This document shows, in pieces, positions 39,265 to 48,758 of a DNA stretch of 49,336 bases; position 1 is the stretch's first letter; each line of letters opens with the position of its first letter. Origin of the DNA: an uncultured Clostridia bacterium (GTDB taxonomy: Bacteria; Bacillota; Clostridia; Christensenellales; Borkfalkiaceae); the NCBI GenBank assembly GCA_958419945.1, contig CATZIC010000003.1:1-49336 (forward strand). The letters run 5' to 3'. The translations under genes and the position numbers were made by a program. The notes below the pieces were generated by a model. That model made no database searches and was not told the DNA's origin. It was given only the letters and a program-made list of their open reading frames with translations.

Positions 39265-39699
39265 ATGCAATCAAAAATTAAAAAAACAGTAATTCCGGTT
39301 CTTTTGTCAATTTTAATACTAACGTTAAGTTTTGCGACCTCCTGCACGGTAGGTAACTCGGTGATTAAAAAACTTCCCGACGAAAAAATATTGAAAGTTG
39401 TAAGAGTAAATAGTAACGTAAGTGATGATAATGAAATTGAACTTCCGGAAGACGAGATAAGTTCATTTCTTGATTTTGTAAGCGTCTTGAAATACAAAAA
39501 AAGGTATAATATTTTTGGTATAAAAACATTTTATTCTGACGGCATAGATTATATCATTACTTACGATAATTACACGGTTACGTTGAGTAGATGGTATCTT
39601 TATGTTTATCATAACGATGAAAAAGAAAAAGGAATTTTGTTCAGAAGTGTTCAACCGCTTGACGCATTTAATGAAATTGACAAATTGTTTGATAGTTAA
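39265..39699 (+). CDS. Small lipoprotein, unknown
   Basis: The 144-residue protein has a signal and lipobox (LSFATSC). The mature part is about 120 residues, acidic near the start and then rich in Tyr, Val and Lys with alternating strands (DGIDYIITYDNYTVTLSRWYLYVYH). No family is recognised. AAGGAGACTAATA precedes the ATG. It is monocistronic between its own promoter and a shared terminator. Confidence 0.65.
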   Translation: MQSKIKKTVIPVLLSILILTLSFATSCTVGNSVIKKLPDEKILKVVRVNSNVSDDNEIELPEDEISSFLDFVSVLKYKKRYNIFGIKTFYSDGIDYIITYDNYTVTLSRWYLYVYHNDEKEKGILFRSVQPLDAFNEIDKLFDS

Positions 39700-39746
39700 T
39701 TGCCATAGAAAATCGTGTAGAAATTTACGTTTATGCACGGTAAAAT

Positions 39747-39786
39747 AAAAAAGCCGGCGTGTCAAAAGACGCGTCGGCTTTTTTTT
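39747..39786. terminator. Bidirectional terminator between lipoprotein and P-type ATPase
   Basis: AAAAAAGCCGGCGTGTC, loop AAAA, GACGCGTCGGCTTTTTT; the stem includes two G-T pairs. The flanking genes converge on it. Confidence 0.88.
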
Positions 39787-39801
39787 ACCAAAAATCGGTA
39801 A

Positions 39802-42213
39802 TTACTTTTTGAAAATAATTTTTGTCAATATTAAAATCAGATAATCCACCGCGACTATAGCAAGAAGGACTCCGTAAAGCGGCAGGTTGTCTTTTATCGG
39901 TGTTATCGGCGCAAGGTCGAAAAATTGCGATAAAAGATTTGTGGTAAGCAATATTCCGCAGCAGGTAAGAGCAAGCACCGTTATAAAGATAACCAAAACC
40001 ACTCTGAACTTATCGTAGGGGTGACAAAGCACCGTCAAGAAAGCAAGCCCGCCAAGCGTAAGCGCCACTGCGGAAAGTGTGGAATAGTATTCCGGTGTAA
40101 TGTTAAGGGCTTCCACGTTATACAAAAGTTTGATCGCCAAAGCGTTAAATACTAAAACGATTGCGCCCGGCACAGCGTGGTATAAAACGTAAGAAATAAA
40201 CTTTCCTTTTATTCTGTCGCTGTTTGGCTGAACGGACAGCACCACCGACGGCACGCCGATAATCATAAATTCAAGCATCAGCATCATGCCGGTCGTGTAC
40301 GGATACCCCGAAATGGTTGCAATAGAGATAAGCGCAAACACGAAGGTGAAGAAGGTCTTCATAAGATACAGCGATGCCGAGCGTTGAATGTTGTTTACAA
40401 CACGTCTGCCTTCGCCGACCACTCTCGGAAGGGAATTGAAGTTGTTGTCAAGTAGTACCAAGTGCGCAAGGTTTCTTGCCGCCCCGCTTCCGGACGCTAC
40501 CGTTACCGAGCAGTCCGCTTCCTTCATGGCAAGTATATCGTTTACGCCGTCGCCGGTCATACCGACGGTGTGGGTTTCGTCCTTTATGGTTTTTATGATA
40601 AGCGCCTTTTGTTCGGGGGAAACTCTTCCGAAAACCGTGTAGGTCTTTGCGTATTCCATAACCTGCTCGTCGGTGGCGTTTTGAAGGTCTATAAAGCTTT
40701 CGGCATTTTCAACGCCCGCACGCCTTGCAATTTCCGAAACCGTAACTGGATCGTCGCCGGAAATGACTTTTACGGAAACGTCGTTTTGCTTAAACCAAGC
40801 TATCGTTTCCACAGCTTCGGGGCGGATGTTGTCTTCCAGAACTACCAAAGATAGCGGCGTAACGTCGTCGGGAAGGCTTTCGGTGTTTACTGTCTTAGAA
40901 GATTTAGCAAACATAACCACCCTGCAACCGATTTTCATGTACTTATCTATTTCCTGCGCCAAATTATCGGGAAGCTCCATAAGGTAGCGGGGGGCGCCGA
41001 GCATTAAGGTCTGATTTTCAAAAGAGACCAAGGCGTACTTTCTTGCCGAGTTAAAAGGAAGGGTATAAGTCGGTGTCAACTTTTCCGCTTCCACCTCTTT
41101 TAGGTAGTCCTTTATAGCGGTGGCTGTTTGGTTTTCGTCGCCGACTGCGGTTTCAAAAGCGGATAAAAGTTTGCAAATATTTTCGCTACTTTCGCCGCCA
41201 ACAGGAAGGATTTCCCTCACTTTAAGGTTGCCGTCTGTAATGGTTCCCGTCTTATCGAGGCACAAAACGTTTACACGCGCAAGCATTTCAAGGGAATACA
41301 TGTCCTGTACGAGAGTGTTAAGTTTTGCAAGTTTGATTACGCCAACCGCAAGGGATAGGGTTGTAAGGAAGAACATTCCGCAAGGAATCATGCCGATTAC
41401 CACCGAGCAAGTGGAAATTACCACTTCCGGTATATTGACTGCGCCGGAATGCGAGGAAACGTAATAATTTACTATGCCGGAGCCTATTGCCACGGGGATA
41501 ATCATTACGCTTATGTATTTAATGATTTTGTTAAGGGCGTTAAGTAGGCGAGAATTTGTTTTGCGGTAAACTTTTGCCTTTTCGGTAAGTTGCTGCACGT
41601 AAGCGTCTTTGCCGACCTTCGTTAAGACTGCGGTGCAAGTTCCCGAAACTAAAAAACTTCCGCTTAAAAGGGTGTCTTCGTCGGATTTTTTGACGGGCAC
41701 CGATTCGCCGGTCAATAGTGATTCGTTTACCTCAACCGAACCGCTTAAAATAACGCAGTCGGCGGGGATTTGGTCGCCTTGACCGAGTTTTACGATATCG
41801 TCAAGCACAAGGTCGGAAACGGGTACGTTTATAGTAGCGCCGTTTCTTAATACTTTGGCGGTTGGCGCCTTTACTAAGGAAAGCCTTTCGACGTTGCGTT
41901 TTGCCCTTATTTCCTGTATAACGCCTATTACCGAGTTCGCAACGAACAAAACCACGAAAAAGAAGTTTGATATCGCAGTGTCCTTTGCTACGGTAAGCAG
42001 AACAAAAAAGCAGGTGAAGCAAAGCAGGTTAAAAAAGGTGCAAAAGTTGTCGAAAAAGATTTTCGGGTAAGACTTGGAAGTTTTGCTTTTTACTTTGTTT
42101 ACCTGACCGCTTGCTATACGCTCGTTTACCTGATCGGTTGTAAGCCCCGTATACTGGGCGGTCGTAGGCCCGATATCTTGGGCGGTTTTTAAATTTTCAA
42201 CGTTTGAATTCAT
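39802..42213 (-). CDS. Cation-transporting P-type ATPase (HAD-IC family)
   Basis: The 803-residue ion pump has all catalytic motifs: TGES (168-171) in the actuator domain, the phosphorylated Asp in DKTGT (D320), and FGRVSPEQK and TGDGVNDILAMKEAD in the P domain. About ten membrane segments are expected: two before TGES, two before DKTGT and six at the C terminus. There is no N-terminal heavy-metal domain and no CPC. The fourth segment reads GMIPCGMFFLTT, and the overall plan is like mycobacterial CtpE-type calcium or cation pumps. The ion cannot be fixed from sequence. A TTGAAA-17-TATACT promoter lies upstream on the minus strand. The relic ATPase gene diverges from it. Confidence 0.9.
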   Translation of the reverse strand: MNSNVENLKTAQDIGPTTAQYTGLTTDQVNERIASGQVNKVKSKTSKSYPKIFFDNFCTFFNLLCFTCFFVLLTVAKDTAISNFFFVVLFVANSVIGVIQEIRAKRNVERLSLVKAPTAKVLRNGATINVPVSDLVLDDIVKLGQGDQIPADCVILSGSVEVNESLLTGESVPVKKSDEDTLLSGSFLVSGTCTAVLTKVGKDAYVQQLTEKAKVYRKTNSRLLNALNKIIKYISVMIIPVAIGSGIVNYYVSSHSGAVNIPEVVISTCSVVIGMIPCGMFFLTTLSLAVGVIKLAKLNTLVQDMYSLEMLARVNVLCLDKTGTITDGNLKVREILPVGGESSENICKLLSAFETAVGDENQTATAIKDYLKEVEAEKLTPTYTLPFNSARKYALVSFENQTLMLGAPRYLMELPDNLAQEIDKYMKIGCRVVMFAKSSKTVNTESLPDDVTPLSLVVLEDNIRPEAVETIAWFKQNDVSVKVISGDDPVTVSEIARRAGVENAESFIDLQNATDEQVMEYAKTYTVFGRVSPEQKALIIKTIKDETHTVGMTGDGVNDILAMKEADCSVTVASGSGAARNLAHLVLLDNNFNSLPRVVGEGRRVVNNIQRSASLYLMKTFFTFVFALISIATISGYPYTTGMMLMLEFMIIGVPSVVLSVQPNSDRIKGKFISYVLYHAVPGAIVLVFNALAIKLLYNVEALNITPEYYSTLSAVALTLGGLAFLTVLCHPYDKFRVVLVIFITVLALTCCGILLTTNLLSQFFDLAPITPIKDNLPLYGVLLAIVAVDYLILILTKIIFKK

Positions 42214-42285
42214 AATTTTACCATATTAAAATCGTAATAAAATTTTGAGTGGAAAAGAAGGCTTTTTAATTGCCAACTCACAGTC

Positions 42286-42314
42286 AGTATAACATATCCC
42301 CAAGTTTTTTTCAA
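42286..42314 (-). promoter_or_regulatory. Promoter of the P-type ATPase
   Basis: On the minus strand: TTGAAA (42314-42309), 17 bases, TATACT (42291-42286), about 70 bases before the ATG. The 330-bp divergent gap also holds the opposite promoter at 42445. Confidence 0.65.
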
Positions 42315-42444
42315 CAAAATAGCCGTAAGGCAGGAAATTTATGGTAATGCGGCGGGTTGGTTTTGAAAAAATGGTCGCATAATACTTAATTTTGCGGTAA
42401 TTTGCAGGTTTTATCGGCAACTTTTCAAGAGTTTACGATATACC

Positions 42445-42474
42445 TTGACAAAGGGCGGCGGATTTTGGTAAAAT
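42445..42474 (+). promoter_or_regulatory. Promoter of the ATPase relic
   Basis: TTGACA (42445-42450), 18-base spacer, TAAAAT (42469-42474). Confidence 0.7.
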
Positions 42475-42542
42475 ATAGTAAAATAATTGGGGCGACGAAG
42501 GCATAACTATTGCCGCCTAAAATAATTATAAGAAGGTGCGAT

Positions 42543-44330
42543 TTGGAATACCGTTACAAACTTAAATATCCCGATAATCTCGGTGATAAAGAAAAGAATA
42601 AGTACAAGTCTAAGGTTTCTGCACAAGATGGAGTAACGCAAGCGGTTTTTGACGGTGATTATTTAACCCTAAACTGCATTGGCGGTGCTTATGAATATGA
42701 TATTTTGCAGACCTTAATTGCCATTTCCGACGAATATGATATTGAAGTTCTGTTTGGAGAAAATGACGATAACGGGCCTATAGACGGAGATTTAGAGGAT
42801 TCTGACGGTCAAGAGCCGATTGATGACGATAACGGCGAAAGCCTTGAAAAGAATTCGGAAGAGGCAACAGATAAGCAAAGTAAGCTTGATTACGACGACA
42901 AACTTACGGCGGAAAAACAAACCCTTAAAAAGGATACTTTAATCAGAATCGGCGAATTATCCATTGCAACTATACTGTTCGTTGTAAGTCTGTTTTTAAA
43001 AGCCGGTGATACCGTGTTTTCCTTTAAAACCATACTTGCGATACTTGCTTTTTCCATAAGCGGCTACGATATAGTATTCAACGCAGGGCTTGATATTTTC
43101 AAAAAGCGGATACTAAGCGGTAATCTTTTCGTGTTTATAGCTGCCGTGGCGCTTATAGTATTAGGTCAATCGGAAGTTTCGACTGCGGTTATAATTTTAT
43201 TTGCAATCGCAAAGTTTATAGAGGACTACGCGGCTAAACGCAACGACCTTACAAAGAAAGGCGTTTTCTATACAGGCACTACCCCTGTAACAGTCAACGG
43301 AGAGGAAAGCCCGAGAGAAGAGATAAAAAGCGGAAGCCTTTTAACCATTAAGGAAGGGGACGTGCTGCCGGTTGACGGTGTGCTTACTTGCGATGCGGAA
43401 GTAGTTAGTTACAACGTGGATTACAGCCTTAAATCCGAATATAAAATGGGTGAAAAGGTCTTGGCGGGCAGCGTTGCCATAACCGATTTAACCTGCGAAT
43501 CCAGTTGTGATTACGGAGCTTCCGAAATTGACGAAAGAAAAAAATCCTTTGAAGAAAAGGCGGAAAACTTTGGCGGTAAAAAATCCGGAAAATGGTCGAA
43601 AATCGGCTTATACGCGGACTTATTCATGATTTTTATAGCGCTTGCGGTTACCTTTTTACTACCCCTTACAAACGGCGACTACGTAGAAGGTCTTAAAAAA
43701 TGGGCTGTTATAGGCGGCGCGCTTTTGTCATTTTCACTGATAAGTTTAACCGTTTTACGCACTAACAAAATTTTTAAAAATCTGTATACCGAAGGCTTTT
43801 CAAAAGGTATCGATTTTAATGATTTAACTTCTACCGAAAAACTCGGCAAAGCAAACGCTATGAAGGTTTCGGCAGCAGCTTTATGCGACCAAACCGGCGC
43901 TAAACTTAAAGAGGATTCTTTAGGGGCTTTAAAAGAACTTAACGCACTCGGCATTAAAAAGGTTTCAACCGATTTCGACTTGGAACTATCTAACGCCGTC
44001 AAAAAGCAGATAGACTTTGTGGAGCCCACGCTTAAAAAGGAAAATTCCGTGTACTTTGGCAATAATAGCGGGGACGTGGCGCTTCTCGGCGGCAACGTAA
44101 ACGTATTTAACGGCGAAATTTCCTTTGTTCCGCTTGCCTATAAGATGGCTAAAAAGGCGGTAAAACTTGCTAAGTTTTCCTTATTTACAAGTATTGCCGT
44201 AAAGGTTTTACTTGCGGCGCTTGTGGTTATATTGGCTTTCCTTGGCGTAAACGCTGCCTATTTGGCTACAGTAGGCGTTGGGTTTGAAGTGTTATTCACC
44301 GCACTGTTACTATTTGTTCGTTCAAAATAA
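42543..44330 (+). CDS. Catalytically dead P1-type ATPase homologue (pseudo-pump)
   Basis: The 595-residue protein keeps the outline of a heavy-metal ATPase but has lost its catalysis. After a small N-terminal domain and an acidic linker come paired membrane segments ending ILSGNLFVFIAAVALIVLG. An actuator-like domain follows (IKEGDVLPVDGVL), in which TGES has become YSLKSE. The next membrane pair lacks CPC. The phosphorylation motif DKTGT is DQTGA (D449), and GDGxND is eroded to NNSGDVALLGG. The whole nucleotide domain is missing. The frame is intact over 1.8 kb, so it is probably expressed. The TTG at 42543 follows AAGAAGGTG. Linker residues 75-83 (DDNGPIDGD) are encoded by a copy of the 30-bp repeat. 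Confidence 0.7.
   Translation: MEYRYKLKYPDNLGDKEKNKYKSKVSAQDGVTQAVFDGDYLTLNCIGGAYEYDILQTLIAISDEYDIEVLFGENDDNGPIDGDLEDSDGQEPIDDDNGESLEKNSEEATDKQSKLDYDDKLTAEKQTLKKDTLIRIGELSIATILFVVSLFLKAGDTVFSFKTILAILAFSISGYDIVFNAGLDIFKKRILSGNLFVFIAAVALIVLGQSEVSTAVIILFAIAKFIEDYAAKRNDLTKKGVFYTGTTPVTVNGEESPREEIKSGSLLTIKEGDVLPVDGVLTCDAEVVSYNVDYSLKSEYKMGEKVLAGSVAITDLTCESSCDYGASEIDERKKSFEEKAENFGGKKSGKWSKIGLYADLFMIFIALAVTFLLPLTNGDYVEGLKKWAVIGGALLSFSLISLTVLRTNKIFKNLYTEGFSKGIDFNDLTSTEKLGKANAMKVSAAALCDQTGAKLKEDSLGALKELNALGIKKVSTDFDLELSNAVKKQIDFVEPTLKKENSVYFGNNSGDVALLGGNVNVFNGEISFVPLAYKMAKKAVKLAKFSLFTSIAVKVLLAALVVILAFLGVNAAYLATVGVGFEVLFTALLLFVRSK
42765..42793 (+). repeat. CTATAG element copy inside the pseudo-ATPase linker
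   Basis: GACGATAACGGGCCTATAG then ACGGAGATTT, nearly identical to the intergenic copy at 35846-35871. It is in frame and lies in a low-complexity acidic linker, where an insertion would be tolerated. Confidence 0.75.
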
Positions 44331-44447
44331 CTCGGTAAAAAAATTTGCAATTTACAAATCCAAATTTAAAGGGGTCCGTTTCGGCGGATTCCCTTTTGTA
44401 TTTCACTCAAAGTTCACTTTTTTAGCACCAAAACAATTATAAAATCG

Positions 44448-44476
44448 TTGACTATAAAATAAATTCCGCATATAAT
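44448..44476 (+). promoter_or_regulatory. Promoter of the marR-ABC operon
   Basis: TTGACT (44448-44453), 17-base spacer, TATAAT (44471-44476). Confidence 0.8.
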
Positions 44477-44491
44477 AACAAGGAATAAAAA

Positions 44492-44509
44492 TTGTTAGTC
44501 GGCTAACAA
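44492..44509 (+). promoter_or_regulatory. Probable MarR operator
   Basis: TTGTTAG-TCGG-CTAACAA is a perfect 7-bp inverted repeat 16 bases after the -10 box and ten bases before the marR start. This is the position and style of MarR-family autorepression sites. Confidence 0.7.
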
Positions 44510-44519
44510 ACAGGTTGTT

Positions 44520-44963
44520 ATGGAAATTTTTGTCGGCAGAGAGATTAAAAAGACGCATAATTTGATACACAGGCTGCTAGATGCCCGCCTGAAAATCAAT
44601 CCGGATAAGGGGATTACCTTTGCGGACAGGCAGATTTGTATGTATCTATTTAATAACGCCCCTAGAGCGATATACCAAAAGGATATCGAAAAGGACTTTT
44701 CCTTAAGGCGATCGTCAGCAAGCGCACAACTAAGTAAAATGGAAGGTAAGGGACTTATCGTAAGACATAGCGATAGTGAAGATAAGCGGCTTAAACGCAT
44801 CGAACTAACCGAAAAAGCAAGGGATAAACTGACGGCATCACTTAAGGAAGTGCACAAAATGGAAGAGTTAATCGTCGGCGGATTAACTGAGGAAGAAAAA
44901 GAGAATTTTTTAAAAACCATTGAAAAGATTCAGCAAAATATTTTGGAACTTATTAAAAGTTGA
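44520..44963 (+). CDS. MarR-family transcriptional regulator
   Basis: The 147-residue winged-helix regulator has the usual family length. The recognition region reads YQKDIEKDFSLRRSSASAQLSKMEGKGLIVRHSDSEDKRLKRIELTEKARD in pattern, with the DxRxxxxxLT wing (DKRLKRIELT) diagnostic of MarR. It probably represses its own operon through the palindrome at 44492 and releases it on binding a toxic or small ligand that the ABC pair exports. CAGGTTGTT precedes the ATG, a modest ribosome site. The two exporter genes follow on the same strand. Confidence 0.92.
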   Translation: MEIFVGREIKKTHNLIHRLLDARLKINPDKGITFADRQICMYLFNNAPRAIYQKDIEKDFSLRRSSASAQLSKMEGKGLIVRHSDSEDKRLKRIELTEKARDKLTASLKEVHKMEELIVGGLTEEEKENFLKTIEKIQQNILELIKS

Positions 44964-44970
44964 AATTTTC

Positions 44971-44998
44971 AAAAAGTGGGGCTATAAGCCCGTTATTT
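44971..44998 (-). repeat. 30-bp CTATAG element between marR and the ABC genes
   Basis: AAAAAGTGGGGCTATAAGCC then CGTTATTT, eight bases after the marR stop. GGGCT-ATA-AGCCC gives a short hairpin, but no T run follows in the direction of the operon. Confidence 0.8.
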
Positions 44999-45064
44999 AA
45001 CGATTTTAAGTCCGTTATTTTATGATTTTGGTATAAATTTTTTAGCAAAAGTTGGTATAGATTT

Positions 45065-46816
45065 ATGATTGAACTGATTAAAAAATGTGTCAGACAGTAC
45101 AAAAAATCTTCGATACTGTCTCCCGTGTTCGTGTCGGTGGAATGCGTATTCGATATACTTATTCCTTTCGTTATGACGCTACTACTTGAAAGCGGTGTAA
45201 AAGCGGCCGACACGCAAGCGGTTATTACGTACGGGGCGCTACTTATAGCAATGTCTCTTGTAGCGCTACTTTTCGGCGCACTTTCGGGGGCTTCATGCTC
45301 CACGGCGTCAAACGGTTTTGCAACCAATATTCGCCACGATATGTTTGAAAGGGTGCAGGAATATTCCTTCGAGGATATAGACAAGTTTTCCTCCGCATCC
45401 TTAATAACCCGTATGACGACGGACGTAAATATGGTGCAGAATTCTTATATGATGATTATAAGGATAGCCATTCGTTCGCCTTTAATGTTCATATTCGGGC
45501 TTGCAATGACGATAATGGTGGGGGGCCCGCTTGCTGCCGTGTTTGCGGTGGCAATTCCTCTACTAATACTCGGCATGGTGTTTATTTTCAAAAAGGCAAT
45601 GCCGATATTCAGAAAACTTTTCAAAAAGTACGACAGATTGAATATCGTGGTTGAAGAAAACATTCGTGGCATGCGTGTAGTAAAGTCAAGCGTTCGTGAA
45701 GAAAAGGAAATCGAGAAGTTCAAAGAGGCCTCTTTCGACGTGTACGATAATTACACAAAAGCAAGCAAAATCGTGGTGCTCACAAGCCCGATTATGCAGC
45801 TTTGCATGTATATAGTGATAACCCTTATAAGCTGGTTCGGCGCACAAATGATTATATCTACGGGCAGCGTGGCGCTTAAAGACACCCAGCTTTCCATGAT
45901 AATAACATATAGCACGCAGATACTTATGAGCCTTATGATGTTTTCCATGATATACGTAAACCTTACCATGGCAAAAGCGTCGATCGACCGTATTTTGGAA
46001 GTCATGCACCAAACCCCGTCCATTAAAAATCCCGATAGTCCCGTTATGGAAGTGAGTAGCGGCGATATCGATTTCGAAAACGTAAACTTTTCCTATTCGG
46101 GAAAGGGTGGCGTTAACTGCTTGGAAGGCGTCAATCTTTCCATTAAAAGCGGCGAAACCATCGGCATTATCGGCGGAACGGGAAGTTCAAAAACCACACT
46201 CGTTCAACTTTTGCCGAGGCTTTACGACGTAACCGACGGTGTACTGAAAATCGGCGGCGTCGACGTTAGAGATTACGACTTGACCGCTCTACGTAAATCG
46301 GTCGCAATGGTGCTTCAAAAGAACCTTCTGTTTTCGGGAAGCATAAGAGATAACATGAAGTGGGGAAACCCCGATGCTACCGACGAGGAAATCGACAGGG
46401 CGTTAAAACTTGCCTGTGCGGACGAATTCGTGTATAGGCTTGACGGCCTTGACACCCATATTGAGCAGGGCGGCGCCAACGTTTCCGGCGGACAAAGACA
46501 AAGGCTTTGCATAGCGCGTGCGCTCATGTCCAAACCGAAAATTTTGGTTTTAGACGATTCCACAAGCGCCGTAGACACCGCCACGGACTTTAAAATCCGT
46601 CAAGGGTTTAAGGAGTTTATTCCGACCACAACCAAAATAATAATTGCACAAAGGATAGTTTCCGTAATGGATGCTGATAGAATAGTGGTTATGGATAACG
46701 GTAAAATTACGGCGGTAGGTACGCACGACGAACTTATGAATACAAGCGAGATATACCGTGAAGTTTACGTCTCGCAACAGGGCGGAGGTGATTTCGATGG
46801 CGAAGCTAAGGAATAA
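45065..46816 (+). CDS. ABC exporter half-transporter, degenerate-site subunit
   Basis: The 583-residue protein has six membrane segments and an ATPase domain fused in the exporter order. Walker A is GGTGSSKTT (about 369-377), with S in place of the usual second G. The signature is VSGGQRQR, and Walker B ends LVLDDSTS, so the catalytic Glu is Asp. This is the pattern of the degenerate site in heterodimeric multidrug exporters such as TM287/288. Its partner is the next gene, which overlaps it by 20 bases. The MarR gene upstream suggests induction by an exported drug-like compound. Confidence 0.92.
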   Translation: MIELIKKCVRQYKKSSILSPVFVSVECVFDILIPFVMTLLLESGVKAADTQAVITYGALLIAMSLVALLFGALSGASCSTASNGFATNIRHDMFERVQEYSFEDIDKFSSASLITRMTTDVNMVQNSYMMIIRIAIRSPLMFIFGLAMTIMVGGPLAAVFAVAIPLLILGMVFIFKKAMPIFRKLFKKYDRLNIVVEENIRGMRVVKSSVREEKEIEKFKEASFDVYDNYTKASKIVVLTSPIMQLCMYIVITLISWFGAQMIISTGSVALKDTQLSMIITYSTQILMSLMMFSMIYVNLTMAKASIDRILEVMHQTPSIKNPDSPVMEVSSGDIDFENVNFSYSGKGGVNCLEGVNLSIKSGETIGIIGGTGSSKTTLVQLLPRLYDVTDGVLKIGGVDVRDYDLTALRKSVAMVLQKNLLFSGSIRDNMKWGNPDATDEEIDRALKLACADEFVYRLDGLDTHIEQGGANVSGGQRQRLCIARALMSKPKILVLDDSTSAVDTATDFKIRQGFKEFIPTTTKIIIAQRIVSVMDADRIVVMDNGKITAVGTHDELMNTSEIYREVYVSQQGGGDFDGEAKE

Positions 46817-48740
46817 CCCTATGAAGGCGGGTGCGCCGATCGGAAGCAAGCACCCCATTAAAACTTTGGGAAGGGCACTTAAATATACCCTTAAAGGGCG
46901 CAACGCGATACTATTTATAATAGCGCTTTTCTGCATAGTTCTGTCAAGTTACGCATCCGTTCAGAGCATGGCTATGATAGAGGATCTTTTGATACAGATA
47001 AACGTTCAACTTGACGCTGCAAAATCAGGACTTGAAGTTACCTATCAAGGGATACTTAACGTAATAATTAAGATGGTGGTAATTTTTGCGGTAGGCGTTG
47101 TTGCGACCTTCTTATCCAACAGATTAAACGTCGTTTTGGCGCAAAGCACCATTCGTGATATAAGGGATACCATGTTTGCGAAAATGCAATATCTTCCCGT
47201 AAGATACTTCGACACGCACACCTTCGGCGAAACGATGAGCCGCTTTACAAACGACGTCGATACCATGCAGGAACTTATTTCCAACAGTATTCCGAATATA
47301 ATTTCCTCGCTGGTAACCATTACCGTTTGCCTTGTGGAAATGCTTACAAAGAGCTGGCAATTAACCTTAGTCGTTCTGATTACCGTGTTTTTGATGTTCT
47401 TCGTAATAAAGGGGCTGGGCGCAAAATCCGCACATTACTTTATTAAAAGGCAGGCGTCAATCGGTAAGGTAAACGGCTACGTGGAAGAAATGATGAACGG
47501 ACAAAAGGTTGTCAAGGTATTTTGCCACGAAGGCGAAAACCAATTTAGCTTCGACAAAATTAACGAAGAACTGAACGATAACTCCACAAAAGCCAACAAG
47601 TACGCAAACATTTTCATGCCTATAATGGCAAACCTTACTTACGTCCAGTACGTTTTAATCGCAGTTATCGGCGCGCTTCTTGCAAATAACGGACTTTTGA
47701 TAGTAAACGACAGCACCGTAGCATATAGTTCGGCAACCATAGCGCTGATTTCCGCCTTCCTACTTTTGTCAAGGTCGTTTACAAGGCCGATAAACATGGT
47801 TTCGCAACAGTTTAACGCAGTTGTTATGGCGCTTGCAGGTGCGGAAAGGATTTTCGGACTTATGGACGAAGAGCCGGAAACCGACGCAGGTTACGTTACT
47901 CTTGTCAAAGCGCATATGGAAAATGGCGAAATTACCGAAGGAAAGCAAGGTGATTGGTTCTATGCCTGGAAGCATCCGCACGGCGACGGAACTTTAAGTT
48001 ATACCAAGCTCGAAGGCCACGTTGTGTTAAAGGACGTTGACTTTTCCTACGACGGCGAAAAACAGGTGCTTTACGATATTACGGTTGACGCAAAACCGGG
48101 TACCAAGGTTGCACTTATCGGAAAGACGGGTGCAGGCAAAACCACGATTTCCAACCTTATTAACCGTTTTTACGATATCGACGATGGCAAAATCCGTTAC
48201 GACGGCATAAATATAAATAAGATAAAGAAAGCGGATTTAAGAAAATCACTCGGCGTTGTGTTGCAGGAAATCAATCTGTTTACGGATACCGTTATGGAAA
48301 ATATCCGTTACGGCAACCCCGAAGCCACCGACGAAGAGGTTTTTGCAGCGGCAAAACTCGTTCATGCGGACGAATTTATAAGAAGGCTTCCGCAAGGCTA
48401 CAACACCGTTTTAACCCTTGACGGCGCCAACCTTTCGCAAGGACAAAGACAACTTCTGTCCATTGCACGTGTTGCGGTTGCAGACCCGCCCGCAATGATT
48501 TTAGACGAAGCAACTTCAAGCATCGACACGAGGACGGAAGCCATTGTTCAAAGCGGTATGGATAACCTTATGAAGGGAAGAACGGTTTTCGTAATAGCGC
48601 ACAGGCTTTCCACGGTTAAAAACGCCGATAACATTATGGTTATGGACGGCGGCAGAATTGTGGAACAGGGCAACCACGAAGAGCTTATGAACCAAAAAGG
48701 TATGTACTACACTTTGTACACCGGCAGTTCCATAGGATAG
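46797..48740 (+). CDS. ABC exporter half-transporter, catalytic-site subunit
   Basis: The 647-residue partner has a 30-residue basic N-terminal tail, six membrane segments and an ATPase domain. Walker A is GKTGAGKTT (about 441-449), the signature LSQGQRQ, and Walker B MILDEATS with the normal catalytic Glu. An insert before the ATPase domain (about 375-405, ENGEITEGKQGDWFYAWKHP by pattern) is typical of this subfamily. I use ATG 46797 because GGAGGTGATTTCG precedes it; an in-frame start at 46758 lies deeper in the previous gene without a ribosome site. Confidence 0.93.
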   Translation: MAKLRNNPMKAGAPIGSKHPIKTLGRALKYTLKGRNAILFIIALFCIVLSSYASVQSMAMIEDLLIQINVQLDAAKSGLEVTYQGILNVIIKMVVIFAVGVVATFLSNRLNVVLAQSTIRDIRDTMFAKMQYLPVRYFDTHTFGETMSRFTNDVDTMQELISNSIPNIISSLVTITVCLVEMLTKSWQLTLVVLITVFLMFFVIKGLGAKSAHYFIKRQASIGKVNGYVEEMMNGQKVVKVFCHEGENQFSFDKINEELNDNSTKANKYANIFMPIMANLTYVQYVLIAVIGALLANNGLLIVNDSTVAYSSATIALISAFLLLSRSFTRPINMVSQQFNAVVMALAGAERIFGLMDEEPETDAGYVTLVKAHMENGEITEGKQGDWFYAWKHPHGDGTLSYTKLEGHVVLKDVDFSYDGEKQVLYDITVDAKPGTKVALIGKTGAGKTTISNLINRFYDIDDGKIRYDGININKIKKADLRKSLGVVLQEINLFTDTVMENIRYGNPEATDEEVFAAAKLVHADEFIRRLPQGYNTVLTLDGANLSQGQRQLLSIARVAVADPPAMILDEATSSIDTRTEAIVQSGMDNLMKGRTVFVIAHRLSTVKNADNIMVMDGGRIVEQGNHEELMNQKGMYYTLYTGSSIG

Positions 48741-48758
48741 TCGGTTGACCGCCAAAAA

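Noticed and set aside
43601..43624. Another element copy in the pseudo-ATPase (AATCGGCTTATACGCGGACTT)
   Set aside because: Only part of the core matches and the encoded KIGLYADL is ordinary; not counted.
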